Origin: Chryseomicrobium sp. FSL W7-1435
Lineage (GTDB): Bacteria > Bacillota > Bacilli > Bacillales_A > Planococcaceae
Direction: 5' to 3'
Assembly (NCBI RefSeq): GCF_038595005.1
Contig: NZ_CP151997.1
Coordinates: forward strand, 1,798,001-1,862,000
Length of the DNA: 64,000 nucleotides
Shown here: positions 54,585 to 63,536 of the stretch, in pieces
Position numbering within the stretch: position 1 is the stretch's first letter
Layout: each line of letters begins with the position of its first letter
Notes under the pieces: model-generated
What the model was told of the DNA's origin: nothing
What the model saw: the letters and a program-made list of their open reading frames with translations, nothing else
Databases searched by the model: none
Translations under genes and position numbers: made by a program

Positions 54585-56236
54585 GTCGTTTCGTCTCCTT
54601 CGTCAAAGTTCATGTCCGCTTCAGGATCTTGCTGATCAAGTGGACGAGGAACTCGAGTATCCTTTGTTACAAAATGCAGGTCTTTCTTGACGGAGTTCCA
54701 GTTTTTATTAGTGTGTCCCGCTACAAGGACATCACCTGTTGGAGTTTGCTGCAGCCAAATACGTCGATGATTCCAATAGGAACCTTGGGCAACACCAATC
54801 ATAAAGATTAAACCACCTATCATTAAAATCGGCAACGTCAAATCTTTTCGAATGGTCAATCCAGAAATGTCTCGTGTTTCAGCAGATTGGAAGGCTAATT
54901 TAAAGTCATTTTCTCCAAATGGCTCAATTGTTTCACGAATTAAAACAAAACTAGTTTCCGGTTCTGGTTTTTCAGGTGTATACATACGAATCAAAAATGC
55001 TGGGTTGTTTGGAATTGGAGATTTCGATTGAGGTTCTCCATCTTCAAAACCTGTAAAGTCAGCATAATAGTTCACTAATTCCACTCTGTAACCATTTCCT
55101 AAATCATACTCTGACTCGGGATTGATTAAATCAATGGTGAACTCACCGAATTGTTCTTCGGAAGCTTTATTTTGTAATTGGAACGTCATCGCCTTTAATT
55201 CATCTAAACGGAAATCCACTTGATAAACGTTATAAGAATCGAATTTAAATGGTTTATTGACTATCGTCGGACCACTATCGATTTCTGTAAGTTCACCCGG
55301 ATCTCCAATGATGTCTTCATTTTCCCCTTTAAAAAGAGTTAAATTTGTTTGGTAATTCGATGCGATGGTACCTACGCGCTCAATTGCATCTGAAAAGACC
55401 TCATTAGCGCCTTCTTGATCGTAGACGTCAAACTCGAAGCCATTGTTTTCAAGGTAATAGCCTGCAGCACCTGGTACAGCAAGTGTTTCACCTTCACGAA
55501 GCCACATAGTTTCATCTACGTAAACACCTGGAATCGCACGTAGCATCACACCGCCTAAAAAGATGATCAAGCCAATATGATTGATATACGGACCCCAGCG
55601 AGAAAAACGGCCTTTTTCAGCAAGTATTGCCCCATCTTCTCTTCTCACATTGTACTTTAATTCTTTTAATTTTTTTTCAGCAGGCGTCAATACATCTTCT
55701 TGAATTCCTTCAGCTTTAGAAAATAGTCTCTGACGTTGTAGGAATGATTGATGACGTTTTACTTTTTGTTTCTTTAAAGATTTATAAAGTGGGATTACAC
55801 GGTCAAGACTCGCAATGATGAGTGAGATACCAAGCATTCCAATTAACCCTTGGAACCACCATGAACTATAAAGGTCGGATAAACCTAGATCATTATAGAT
55901 CTTGCCGAAAGTGCCATATATGCGTTCATAATAGGCAGCTGCTTCGCTTGCATTATTAGCAGGAACATAAAAAACTTGAGGTAAGATTGTTCCGATAGCT
56001 GCCGCAACTAGAATGGCAACGATGATCCACATACCAACCTTTACACTCGAAAAAAAGTTCCATACTTTATCAATAATCGTCTTGTTGTAAGTTTGAGAAC
56101 GGCGAGCAGATCCTTCGTAGCGCATATCTGCTAGTGGTTTATTTCGAGCATCATCGGTTAACGGACGACCGCAACTTTCACATAATTGTGTTCCCACTGG
56201 ATTGATGTGCCCACATTTACATTCAAGTGAATTCAT
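54581..56236 (-). CDS. resB: Cytochrome c maturation protein ResB
   Basis: 551 residues. An unusual N-terminal zinc-ribbon-like segment (CKCGHINPVGTQLCESCGRPL, four Cys in residues 5-25 arranged CxC and CxxC) is followed by transmembrane helices near 65, 135 and 210, a large extracellular domain and a last helix near 465. Part of the ResBC haem lyase. The zinc ribbon is also found in the B. subtilis protein. Confidence 0.94.
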   Translation of the reverse strand: MNSLECKCGHINPVGTQLCESCGRPLTDDARNKPLADMRYEGSARRSQTYNKTIIDKVWNFFSSVKVGMWIIVAILVAAAIGTILPQVFYVPANNASEAAAYYERIYGTFGKIYNDLGLSDLYSSWWFQGLIGMLGISLIIASLDRVIPLYKSLKKQKVKRHQSFLQRQRLFSKAEGIQEDVLTPAEKKLKELKYNVRREDGAILAEKGRFSRWGPYINHIGLIIFLGGVMLRAIPGVYVDETMWLREGETLAVPGAAGYYLENNGFEFDVYDQEGANEVFSDAIERVGTIASNYQTNLTLFKGENEDIIGDPGELTEIDSGPTIVNKPFKFDSYNVYQVDFRLDELKAMTFQLQNKASEEQFGEFTIDLINPESEYDLGNGYRVELVNYYADFTGFEDGEPQSKSPIPNNPAFLIRMYTPEKPEPETSFVLIRETIEPFGENDFKLAFQSAETRDISGLTIRKDLTLPILMIGGLIFMIGVAQGSYWNHRRIWLQQTPTGDVLVAGHTNKNWNSVKKDLHFVTKDTRVPRPLDQQDPEADMNFDEGDETT

Positions 56237-56248
56237 ATAACTAACTCC

Positions 56249-56785
56249 TTATAGTGGTTTAATTTCTTCCATGAAATTTTCCACATCTTGTTCCGTCATC
56301 TCACCTTGAATGATACGGATAATCTCTCCTTCAGGACTTACCAAAAAAGTTGTAGGAAGTGGACCAATATTGTATTGTTCCATGACATTTTTCTTGCGGT
56401 CAATCACGACAGGAAATGTCATCCCATATTGCTTCGTGTAACTGTTTACTTTAAAGTCTGATTCTGCAATATTTACCGCCATTGTTTGGACACCTTGGTC
56501 TTTGTAGACTTGGTAGTGTTTGTCGATATAAGGCATCTCTTTTGCACATGGCTTACACCATGTACCCCAGAAATTTAGAAAAACGCCTTGTCCTTCATAA
56601 TCTGAAAGGCGTTGAACATTCCCTTCCATGTCCACTAATTGAAAATCAGGTGCTTGATCGCCAACGGCCAGAACGGCATTTTTTTCCTTTGTGACGTTGA
56701 CATAGATTGTACCAATAATGGCAATCACCAATACAGTTAGAATGGCAGTCCTAATATAAAATCGCTTTTTCTTTGACTGAGCCAT
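56249..56785 (-). CDS. resA: Thiol-disulfide oxidoreductase ResA
   Basis: 178 residues. N-terminal signal anchor (about 9-31) and an extracytoplasmic thioredoxin fold with active-site C77 and C80 in WGTWCKPCAKEMP, plus a cis-Pro segment GPLPTTF. Reduces CxxCH thiols of apocytochromes before haem attachment. First gene of resABC; a possible -10 TATACT lies about 60 bp upstream but no good -35 was seen. Confidence 0.95.
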   Translation of the reverse strand: MAQSKKKRFYIRTAILTVLVIAIIGTIYVNVTKEKNAVLAVGDQAPDFQLVDMEGNVQRLSDYEGQGVFLNFWGTWCKPCAKEMPYIDKHYQVYKDQGVQTMAVNIAESDFKVNSYTKQYGMTFPVVIDRKKNVMEQYNIGPLPTTFLVSPEGEIIRIIQGEMTEQDVENFMEEIKPL

Positions 56786-56894
56786 TTGCTGATGCCTCCT
56801 TTGTAACCTTAATCTAAGTAAAGCGTGCTACAGATTAGTATAACAAATATTTGCGGTATCTCAGATTCTAAATATGAATGCTTTGTGAACGCCA

Positions 56895-56923
56895 AGAAAA
56901 GCCTATACACGTATAGACTTTTC
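56895..56923 (-). terminator. Terminator after rluB
   Basis: AAAAGTCTATAC pairs with GTATAGGCTTTT (one mismatch) on the minus strand and ends in TTTTC. Confidence 0.75.
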
Positions 56924-56926
56924 TAC

Positions 56927-57664
56927 TTAAATATGGCCAACTTTTCCTGTATCGGATAATACACGCATTTGCTTGACTTCATGTGTAGTCAACTTGCGAT
57001 ATTCTCCGGCGTTTAAACCATGTAATGACAGCAAACCAAATTTTTCTCGTTTCAACTTTTGAACAGGATGACCAATAGCCTCGAACATGCGTCGCACTTG
57101 ACGATTTTTACCTTCATGGATAATGATTTCAACAATTGCTTTGTCTAGCTTCTTGTCTTCAGACAACACTTTCACTTTAGCAGGTGCCGTTTTACCATCT
57201 TCCAAGTTAATACCACGTTGGAGTTTTTTAATCTTTTCACGGAATGGAATTCCTTTGACACGTGCTACATACGTCTTCTCCACCTTAAATTTAGGGTGGG
57301 TCAAAGCATAAGAGAAGTCACCATCATTTGTTAAAAGAATCAAACCTGATGTATCGTAATCTAATCTTCCTACTGGAAAAATTCGTTTGTCTTCGATATC
57401 AATTAAATCAACAACCGTTGTACGACCTTTGTCATCAGTAGCTGCTGAGATGACGCCACGTGGTTTATAAAGAAGATAATAAACTTTGTTTTCTTTTTCT
57501 AACAAGACACCCTCTACTTCTACATCATCTGATGAGGATACTTTCGTGCCGAGTTCTTTCACACGAACACCATTCACTTTCACTTTTCCATCGACAATTA
57601 ATTGTTCTGCTTTTCTTCTAGATGCTATTCCTGCATTTGCTATTACTTTTTGTAAACGTTCCAT
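56927..57664 (-). CDS. rluB: 23S rRNA pseudouridine synthase RluB
   Basis: 245 residues. S4 RNA-binding domain at the N-terminus (LQKVIANAGIASRRKAEQLI, about 1-60) and a RsuA-type catalytic domain with the active-site Asp in GRLDYDTSGLILLTNDG. Modifies a uridine in 23S rRNA domain V. In B. subtilis spmA and spmB lie between dacB and this gene; here dacB follows directly. Confidence 0.94.
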   Translation of the reverse strand: MERLQKVIANAGIASRRKAEQLIVDGKVKVNGVRVKELGTKVSSSDDVEVEGVLLEKENKVYYLLYKPRGVISAATDDKGRTTVVDLIDIEDKRIFPVGRLDYDTSGLILLTNDGDFSYALTHPKFKVEKTYVARVKGIPFREKIKKLQRGINLEDGKTAPAKVKVLSEDKKLDKAIVEIIIHEGKNRQVRRMFEAIGHPVQKLKREKFGLLSLHGLNAGEYRKLTTHEVKQMRVLSDTGKVGHI

Positions 57665-57674
57665 TCTTATACCC

Positions 57675-58688
57675 TCATTCCATTGTATAGGAAATAGGAA
57701 ATGCTAAAGTTGTTGAGGTAAACTTTACTTCCCATAATCCTTGTGTCTGTCCTTTTTTTAGATGGACAATATTCTGCAGCTTTTCCTCATTTTTTTTCAA
57801 AAAATGATACGGCTTTGAAACTTTGATTTGTATACCAGTTGAAGTGACGTAATCTCCTTGAATGGTCACGCGATCGACAAGTTCAAAAGTCTTACGCTGC
57901 AGCTCCGTGTGTAATTTCCAATCATTTGCTTCATTCAGTGAAACAACAATCAACTTTTTTTCGTTTTGTTCAAAATAACTGATTAGTGTTCTGCCAGCCT
58001 TTTTAGTAAATCCTGTTTTCCCTGCAATAGCTGTTTGTTCTGCAACTAAACGATGTTTATTATGCCACGTAACTGCTCTTTCATCTGGTGCATAAAGTGT
58101 TGCAGTCGCTATCTCGCGAAACGATTCATCCTCCAACGCTGTTTTAAACAATAAAGACATATCGTATGCAGTGGTCAAATGGATATCCTCATGTAGACCA
58201 GAAGCGTTCATGAACCAAGTTTGCTTAACACCCGCTTTTTTAGCGTAAAGATTCATCAATGCTGCAAAAGCCATCTCAGATCCCGCTACATGTTCAGCAA
58301 CAGCGACCGCAGCGTCATTTCCTGATTGTAACATAGTCGCGTATAGTAAGCTCTCTAAACTCCAAAGTTCTTGTCTCTTTAAGTATACGGAGGACCCTTC
58401 TTGATTACTAGCATTTCGACTGATACGAACTTGTTCGTTTTTATCTTTTTCTTGCAGCGCTACATAGACGGTCCATATTTTTGTAATGGAAGCAGGCGGT
58501 AGCTCTTGGAATGCATTTTGTTCACTGAGTAGTCTGCCCGACTCTGCGTCAATCACTGCAAAAGATGCCATTGTAACTGGAAGTTCCATTGTTAAAGAAA
58601 GTATGGCTAAACAAATGATTACTTTGCTATAAAAAAAACAGCTAACCTGTTTTCCAAGGTCAGCTGTTTTAAGAAGAAGTGCGTACAC
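57675..58688 (-). CDS. dacB: D-alanyl-D-alanine carboxypeptidase DacB-like
   Basis: 337 residues if started at GTG 58688 (AAAGGA 8 nt upstream). Penicillin-binding fold: SxxK is ASITKIW, SxN is SGNDAA, and KTG is GKTGFTKKAG. The probable signal peptide is VIICLAILSLTMELPVTMA, ending before SFAVIDAESG. The position between scpB and rluB matches sporulation gene dacB (PBP5*), which trims cortex precursor peptides. The 5' end is odd: a full terminator hairpin (58631-58670) lies inside the N-terminal codons. Confidence 0.85.
   Translation of the reverse strand: MYALLLKTADLGKQVSCFFYSKVIICLAILSLTMELPVTMASFAVIDAESGRLLSEQNAFQELPPASITKIWTVYVALQEKDKNEQVRISRNASNQEGSSVYLKRQELWSLESLLYATMLQSGNDAAVAVAEHVAGSEMAFAALMNLYAKKAGVKQTWFMNASGLHEDIHLTTAYDMSLLFKTALEDESFREIATATLYAPDERAVTWHNKHRLVAEQTAIAGKTGFTKKAGRTLISYFEQNEKKLIVVSLNEANDWKLHTELQRKTFELVDRVTIQGDYVTSTGIQIKVSKPYHFLKKNEEKLQNIVHLKKGQTQGLWEVKFTSTTLAFPISYTME
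58631..58670 (-). terminator. Terminator-like hairpin inside the dacB 5' coding region
   Basis: On the minus strand AAAACAGCTGACCT pairs with AGGTTAGCTGTTTT (one mismatch) and runs into a T8 tract. It lies 22 bp after the scpB stop and within the first about 20 codons of dacB. It is probably the real end of the scpAB transcript. Confidence 0.75.
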
Positions 58689-58692
58689 AAAT

Positions 58693-59292
58693 TCATCCTT
58701 TCTCACTTGTCTCTAACTCAAATTGCTCTTGAAACTTGCTCATAAATAAATCGGTATCGTCTTCTTCTGATTCATGTTCTGGCAGTGGAGGTAAATCTTC
58801 TAAGCTACTCAAACCAAACACTTGCATAAATTCTGGTGTCGTACCATAAAGTATGGCCCGGCCCGTCCCCTCTGCTCTACCCACTTCTTTCAGTAAGACT
58901 CTTGCCACCAACGTATGCACGGCACTGTCTGACTTTACTCCACGAATTTCATCAATTTCTACTCGGGTGATCGGTTGTTTGTATGCAACAATCGCTAACA
59001 CTTCCATTGCCGCTTGAGACAGCGCAGTAGCTTGTGTAGTCTCGATCATTCTTTCGATGACTTCTGCATTTTCACGTTTCGTAACAAACTGATAGTGATT
59101 GGCCAAAACGACTACCTCTATCCCTCTAGAGGCATCTTCTTTATACGCACGTTGCATGTGGTCAAGGTGCTCCTTCAAATCAGTCGATGAAGCTTGCGTA
59201 AAGGTACACAATTTTGAAAAACTGATTCCTTCATCACCTGCGATGAACAGAAGGCTCTCCAACTGGCTGATCAAATTCAGATTCCATTTCAT
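58693..59292 (-). CDS. scpB: Segregation and condensation protein B
   Basis: 199 residues, two winged-helix domains. SLLFIAGDEGIS at the N-terminus and the conserved ALSQAAMEVLAIVAYKQPITRVEIDEIRGVKSD, then GRAEGTGRAILYGTTPEFMQVFGL. Binds ScpA in the SMC condensin complex. Overlaps scpA by 59 bp; its ribosome site GGAAGTG is within scpA. Confidence 0.95.
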   Translation of the reverse strand: MKWNLNLISQLESLLFIAGDEGISFSKLCTFTQASSTDLKEHLDHMQRAYKEDASRGIEVVVLANHYQFVTKRENAEVIERMIETTQATALSQAAMEVLAIVAYKQPITRVEIDEIRGVKSDSAVHTLVARVLLKEVGRAEGTGRAILYGTTPEFMQVFGLSSLEDLPPLPEHESEEDDTDLFMSKFQEQFELETSEKG

Positions 59293-60037
59293 GTTCGTGC
59301 ACTTCCTTCATTAGCTCAATTTCTAGGTTCGTAAAATTTTCAGTCTGATGAATTTGGATAAATTGACGTTTCATTAGTTCTAGTACAGATAAGAAGGTCG
59401 CCACTATCACAGCTCTTTCATTTGTATCGAATAATTCATCAAATGAAAGTTTCCCTCTTCGATTTTGAAGTTTTTGCAATACGGATTCCATCTGCACTTT
59501 AATCGAGATTTCTGCCTTACTGATTCGCGTCGATAAAGGCGCTTGTAATAATTTACGTTTGAACATTTTTTGGAATGCCCCTAATAAATCATATACTTCG
59601 TAATGCTGATCAAGAACTACATTTTTATCAACTTCATGATTTTCAACTACTGTTGGAAGCTTAGAAAAATGTTGACTATGCGCTACTTCCAACTCTTTCA
59701 ACTCACCTGCTGCTTCTTTAAAACGTTTGTACTCCAGTAATCGGTTGACGAGTTCATCACGAGGATCAAATTCATCAAACTCATCCGCCTCATCAAAATC
59801 TATCGAAACTGCGGGAAGCAGCATTTTACTTTTAATGCTTAACAAAGTGGCAGCCATGACAAGGTATTCACTAGCTTCATTCAGCTCTAGCACTTGCATG
59901 GCGTGGACGTGTTCCATATACTGAGAGGTAATCTCCGTCATCTTAATGTCATAAATATCAATTTCTAAACGATTGATGAGATGAAGCAATAAATCTAGTG
60001 GTCCTTCAAAAGCTTCAACTTTCACTTCGTATGCCAT
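59234..60037 (-). CDS. scpA: Segregation and condensation protein A (kleisin)
   Basis: 267 residues from ATG 60037 after AAAGGTGAGG. Kleisin of the SMC complex: N-terminal FEGPLDLLLHLINRLEIDIYDI, middle acidic linker and C-terminal winged helix (RRGKLSFDELFD, RAVIVATFLSVLELMKRQ) that binds the SMC head. ribT, upstream in B. subtilis, is not here; the gene faces ypuF divergently. Confidence 0.95.
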   Translation of the reverse strand: MAYEVKVEAFEGPLDLLLHLINRLEIDIYDIKMTEITSQYMEHVHAMQVLELNEASEYLVMAATLLSIKSKMLLPAVSIDFDEADEFDEFDPRDELVNRLLEYKRFKEAAGELKELEVAHSQHFSKLPTVVENHEVDKNVVLDQHYEVYDLLGAFQKMFKRKLLQAPLSTRISKAEISIKVQMESVLQKLQNRRGKLSFDELFDTNERAVIVATFLSVLELMKRQFIQIHQTENFTNLEIELMKEVHEHEMESEFDQPVGEPSVHRR

Positions 60038-60090
60038 AGCCTCACCTTTATTTGCAGAATGACTACTATTATACCGGATGTGAATAAACA

Positions 60091-60588
60091 ATGCACCTAG
60101 CTAAACGCCCTGAATTTCGTGAGTTTTTGTATAATTTCTATGTAACAAAAGACTATTTTGAATGTCATGAGGTACTTGAAGATTTATGGAAAGAGATTGC
60201 TCCACGTGATAAACAACATCTTGTGGTTGGTTTTGTATTACTTTCTACAGGTCTCTATCATTGGCGCCGCGAGAATTTTGCTGGGGCTAAACGCTCTTTA
60301 GAAAAGGCCCAAACACTTTTTGTTATGAATCAACAAGAACTTGAAAAGCTCTTGAACTTCACTAAGCTTGTTGAAGACGTAGAGCTTCGCATTAGTCTTA
60401 TTGAAGAATTAAAAGCCTACCAACCCATGACCTTTCAATTCCATGAACAAGAACTTACTGATTATGTAGCCACTTTCCCACAATCTTCGGTAGTGGAAGA
60501 TAGTATTGTGAACCGACATCTTTTACGTGATCGGTCAGAAGTCGTTGAGGCGCGCCTGAAAGCATTAGCAAAACGTAATAAACATTAA
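60091..60588 (+). CDS. ypuF: DUF309-family protein YpuF
   Basis: 165 residues. The DUF309 signature is clear: YVTKDYFECHEVLEDLWKE, then a VVGFVLLSTGLYHWRRENFAGA helix pair. No known enzymatic role. The ribosome site is weak (GGATGTG 8 nt before ATG 60091). In B. subtilis ypuF is co-oriented upstream of scpA; here it is divergent. Confidence 0.82.
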   Translation: MHLAKRPEFREFLYNFYVTKDYFECHEVLEDLWKEIAPRDKQHLVVGFVLLSTGLYHWRRENFAGAKRSLEKAQTLFVMNQQELEKLLNFTKLVEDVELRISLIEELKAYQPMTFQFHEQELTDYVATFPQSSVVEDSIVNRHLLRDRSEVVEARLKALAKRNKH

Positions 60589-60650
60589 AATACTTTGTTA
60601 ATAGACAGTATAGAATAAAGAGCATTTATTAAACTATATTGAGTGTGAAT

Positions 60651-60770
60651 TCGAGTGGAGTGGAGGGGCTGACTCCAGTGGGATTAAGAGCGTTACGTGA
60701 GGCCCCGCAGGAACGTATGTGACGAGGAGACTCCCGACGCGCCCTCGGAAAGCAGCCCCAGAACGGAACT
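60651..60770. repeat. Bacillales-type GC-rich intergenic repeat
   Basis: A GGAGTGGAGGGGCTGACTCC start, a middle GGCCCCGCAGGAACG block, GACGAGGAGACTCCCG and a GCGCCCTCGGAAAGCAGCCCC end. This is the family of long imperfect palindromes repeatedly seen between genes in Bacillus and relatives. GC content is clearly higher than the flanks. Single copy in this window; no coding role. Confidence 0.75.
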
Positions 60771-60781
60771 TGATCATAAAT

Positions 60782-60827
60782 AAGCAGTAGGCTCTCTAAA
60801 ATGTAACCTAGAGAACCTACTGCTTTT
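60782..60827. terminator. Bidirectional terminator between ypuF and the lysA unit
   Basis: AAGCAGTAGG-TCTCTA pairs with TAGAGA-CCTACTGCTT (16 bp with one mismatch), with T-run after it on both strands. Confidence 0.85.
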
Positions 60828-60848
60828 GAATAATTTAATTTTACTCGC

Positions 60849-60956
60849 TTACCCTGACACTGTTGGGGCTATCACTAACCAATAGAAAACTCCCCAACCT
60901 AACCCCATCAGTAGCAAAACAACAAACAACACTAGGTTTCTTTTATTTGTACTCAT
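60849..60956 (-). CDS. Putative 35-residue single-pass membrane peptide
   Basis: The ATG at 60956 overlaps the lysA stop codon as ATGA. A strong GGAGGAG site lies 9 nt upstream. The peptide begins MSTNKRNLVLF with a charged N-terminus, followed by one hydrophobic helix (about residues 8-30, including VVLLLMGLGWGVFYW) and ends in APTVSG. The stop is followed by the terminator at 60782-60827. I do not recognise it. The coupling and ribosome site argue that it is translated. Confidence 0.6.
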   Translation of the reverse strand: MSTNKRNLVLFVVLLLMGLGWGVFYWLVIAPTVSG

Positions 60957-62275
60957 CCTTGTGACTCCTCCTTATAGAGGGACAGATCGTTGCGAATGAG
61001 ATCAGCTAAAGACTCCCTACGAATAACCACTTGTGCTTGTCCATCTTCTACAAATACCACGGCCGGGCGCGTTAATCGATTATAATTGCTAGCCATAGCG
61101 TAACCATAGGCACCGGTTGCAAAAACAGCTAATATGTCCCCAGCCTCAACGGGTGGTAGTGAAATATCCTCAATTAGTTTATCCCCAGATTCGCAGCATT
61201 TCCCGGCTACAGTTACCAGCTGGTCTGCCTCTGCATTCATGCGATTGGCAACACGCGCATCATACCGTGCTTGATAAAGGGCTGGACGAATATTGTCGGA
61301 CATGCCGCCGTCTACAGCGATATAGTGACGCGTATCCGGGATGACTTTTTGACTGCCGATTGTATAAAGTGTTGTACCCGCATCTCCTACTAGTGAACGG
61401 CCCGGTTCAATCCAGATTTCTGGCATTTGATACGCAGACTCAGAGGATAGGCGTTGAATCGCTTTGATCATTTCTTCCACATATTTCTCAGGTGGTAATG
61501 GCGAATCTTCTTCTGTGTAGCGAATCCCAAAACCTCCACCCAAATTCAGCACGGTACAAGTATAGTTTTGCAGTTCGCTCCAGTTTTGCATTTTCATTAA
61601 GAGTTTTTCTGCAGCTGCCACAAAGCCTTGCGTTTCAAATATTTGTGAACCAATGTGACAATGCAAGCCTAACAATTGCACGTAAGGATGGTGAGCGACT
61701 AGTTTGAAGGCATCATCGGCTTGGCCATTATTTAAATCAAAGCCAAATTTAGAATCCTGTTGGCCCGTCGTGATATACGTGTGCGTGTGCGCTTCTATGC
61801 CTGGTGTGACTCTTAGTAGGATAGCCATATCTTGTTTTCGCTCTTCTGCAAGTTGCTTCACAAGTTCAAGCTCATAAAAATTATCCACTACAATACAGCC
61901 GATTTTATAATCAAATGCCATGATTAATTCCTCAAGGCTTTTATTATTTCCGTGAAAGTGAATTTTCTCAACAGGAAATTGTGCCTGAATAGCTGTATAT
62001 AGTTCTCCTGCCGATACTACATCTAGCGAAAGACCCTCTTCCTTCATCACTTCGTAGATTGCGATCGAAGAAAATGCTTTAGAAGCATAAGCTACTTGTG
62101 CCTTCACATTTTGCTTCGTGAATGTATCTTTAAATTTGCGAGCTCTTTCACGAACTAAACCGATGTCGTAAACCACGACCGGTGTACCAAAATCCTTTGC
62201 TAACTGAACAGCATCGAGCCCTGCAATCGTTAAATGTCCTTGCTGATTGGTGGTGTAGTGAAGCGTGTCATTCAT
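60953..62275 (-). CDS. lysA: Diaminopimelate decarboxylase
   Basis: 440 residues from ATG 62275 (MNDTLHYTTNQQGHL), matching the B. subtilis length, with GAGGG upstream. Fold-type III PLP enzyme: the lysine is in VAYASKAFSS near 66-75, LHCHIGSQIF, NLGGGFGI, EPGRSLVGDAG and the Cys-containing GKCCESGDKL site. Last step of lysine synthesis. The spoVA operon, which lies between sigF and lysA in B. subtilis, is absent. Confidence 0.96.
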   Translation of the reverse strand: MNDTLHYTTNQQGHLTIAGLDAVQLAKDFGTPVVVYDIGLVRERARKFKDTFTKQNVKAQVAYASKAFSSIAIYEVMKEEGLSLDVVSAGELYTAIQAQFPVEKIHFHGNNKSLEELIMAFDYKIGCIVVDNFYELELVKQLAEERKQDMAILLRVTPGIEAHTHTYITTGQQDSKFGFDLNNGQADDAFKLVAHHPYVQLLGLHCHIGSQIFETQGFVAAAEKLLMKMQNWSELQNYTCTVLNLGGGFGIRYTEEDSPLPPEKYVEEMIKAIQRLSSESAYQMPEIWIEPGRSLVGDAGTTLYTIGSQKVIPDTRHYIAVDGGMSDNIRPALYQARYDARVANRMNAEADQLVTVAGKCCESGDKLIEDISLPPVEAGDILAVFATGAYGYAMASNYNRLTRPAVVFVEDGQAQVVIRRESLADLIRNDLSLYKEESQG

Positions 62276-62346
62276 GACAATCCCTCGCATTTCCTGCTAA
62301 TTTACTACCCACACTTTACCATAATGAAGTGATGGTTTCAATGCGT

Positions 62347-63090
62347 TTACACGTAACTGGCGGGAATCCAACCTCGCAACCGTTCCAGTATTCTTTTTTC
62401 CATGCGGGACACTTGCACTTGTGATACACCGAGTCGAGCAGCTACTTCTGTCTGTGTGAAATCAGAATAGAAGCGCATGCGAATCAAAAGTTGCTCTCGT
62501 GGTTCAAGACGCTCAATCAGTTCCGTTAAGAAATAGTAATGAAACGGCTTTTCAGCTCGGTCATCTCGCATTTGATCCATTAACGTGATGCCATCATCCC
62601 CATCAAGAATTTGTTCATGTAAAGATGCAGGATCTCTAAGCGCATCAAAAGCTAATACGATGTCTTCTGGTTTGGTATCTAATGCACTAGCCAGTTCATG
62701 AACAGTTGGATACCGTTCATGTTGTTTTGAAAATCGTTCCATTTCATACTTAATTTTCAAAGTGGTCTCTCGAATGGAGCGACTAACTTTCAGAGTACTA
62801 TCATCTCGCAGGTACCGCTGAATCTCACCAATGATCATGGGTACGGCATAGGTTGAAAATTTGACATCATACGATAAATCAAACTTGTCGACAGACTTAA
62901 CCAATCCTATACAGCCAATTTGAAATAAATCATCAAGGTCAGCTCCACGATTCGAAAAGCGCTGTACAATACTCCATACAAGTTTGGTGTTGTGCTCAAT
63001 CATCTCTTTTCGGGCTACAACATCACCTGATTTGGATAACGTGAGCAGCTCTCTCATTTTCTCATGTGAAAGTGGTGGCTGCTTTTTCAT
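62347..63090 (-). CDS. sigF: RNA polymerase sigma-F (early forespore)
   Basis: 247 residues. Region 2 (LVWSIVQRFSNRGADLDDLFQIGCIGLVKSVDKFDLSYDVKFSTYAVPMIIGEIQRYLRDD), region 3 and region 4 (TQTEVAARLGVSQVQVSRMEKRILERL). Start ATG 63090 overlaps the spoIIAB stop (TAATG). Activated in the forespore when SpoIIAB releases it. B. subtilis spoIIAC. Confidence 0.96.
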   Translation of the reverse strand: MKKQPPLSHEKMRELLTLSKSGDVVARKEMIEHNTKLVWSIVQRFSNRGADLDDLFQIGCIGLVKSVDKFDLSYDVKFSTYAVPMIIGEIQRYLRDDSTLKVSRSIRETTLKIKYEMERFSKQHERYPTVHELASALDTKPEDIVLAFDALRDPASLHEQILDGDDGITLMDQMRDDRAEKPFHYYFLTELIERLEPREQLLIRMRFYSDFTQTEVAARLGVSQVQVSRMEKRILERLRGWIPASYV

Positions 63091-63536
63091 TAGTGCACCT
63101 TTGAAAACGAGGCTGTTGGTGTAAATTGTTTGACCAAGCTGATAACGGTCCCAAAGCCTGCTTGTGACGTAATTTTTACTTCATCGCAAAAACTTTCCAT
63201 TATGGTAAAGCCCATTCCCGAACGTTCTTCATGAGCTTTGCTTGAATAGAGTGGCTCTTTGGCAAGTTCAACATTTTCAATTCCTAAACCTTCATCACGA
63301 ATATCCACTTGGACGTAATGACCCGTCAAAACAGCCTTCACCTCTATATAGCCTTCTTCATCTTCTTCATACCCATGAATGATGGCGTTGGTTACAGCTT
63401 CTGAAAGAGCAGTTTTAAATTCTGCCAGTTCATCCACAAGAGGGTCAATTGGCGACAAAAAAGAAGCAATGACTAGACGAGCTAGCGCTTCATTTTCACT
63501 TTTGGCAGGGAAGCGAATATCAATTCGATTGTTCAT
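63090..63536 (-). CDS. spoIIAB: Anti-sigma F factor SpoIIAB
   Basis: 148 residues. GHKL kinase: N box EAVTNAIIHGYE, G1 DIRDEGLGIEN and G2 SGMGFTIMESF. Phosphorylates SpoIIAA and binds SigF. Preceded by GGAGGTG. Starts in the spoIIAA stop (ATGA). Confidence 0.96.
   Translation of the reverse strand: MNNRIDIRFPAKSENEALARLVIASFLSPIDPLVDELAEFKTALSEAVTNAIIHGYEEDEEGYIEVKAVLTGHYVQVDIRDEGLGIENVELAKEPLYSSKAHEERSGMGFTIMESFCDEVKITSQAGFGTVISLVKQFTPTASFSKVH

Noticed and set aside
60651-60770. Possible structured ncRNA
   Set aside because: Matches a well-known family of Bacillales intergenic repeats, so listed as a repeat only.
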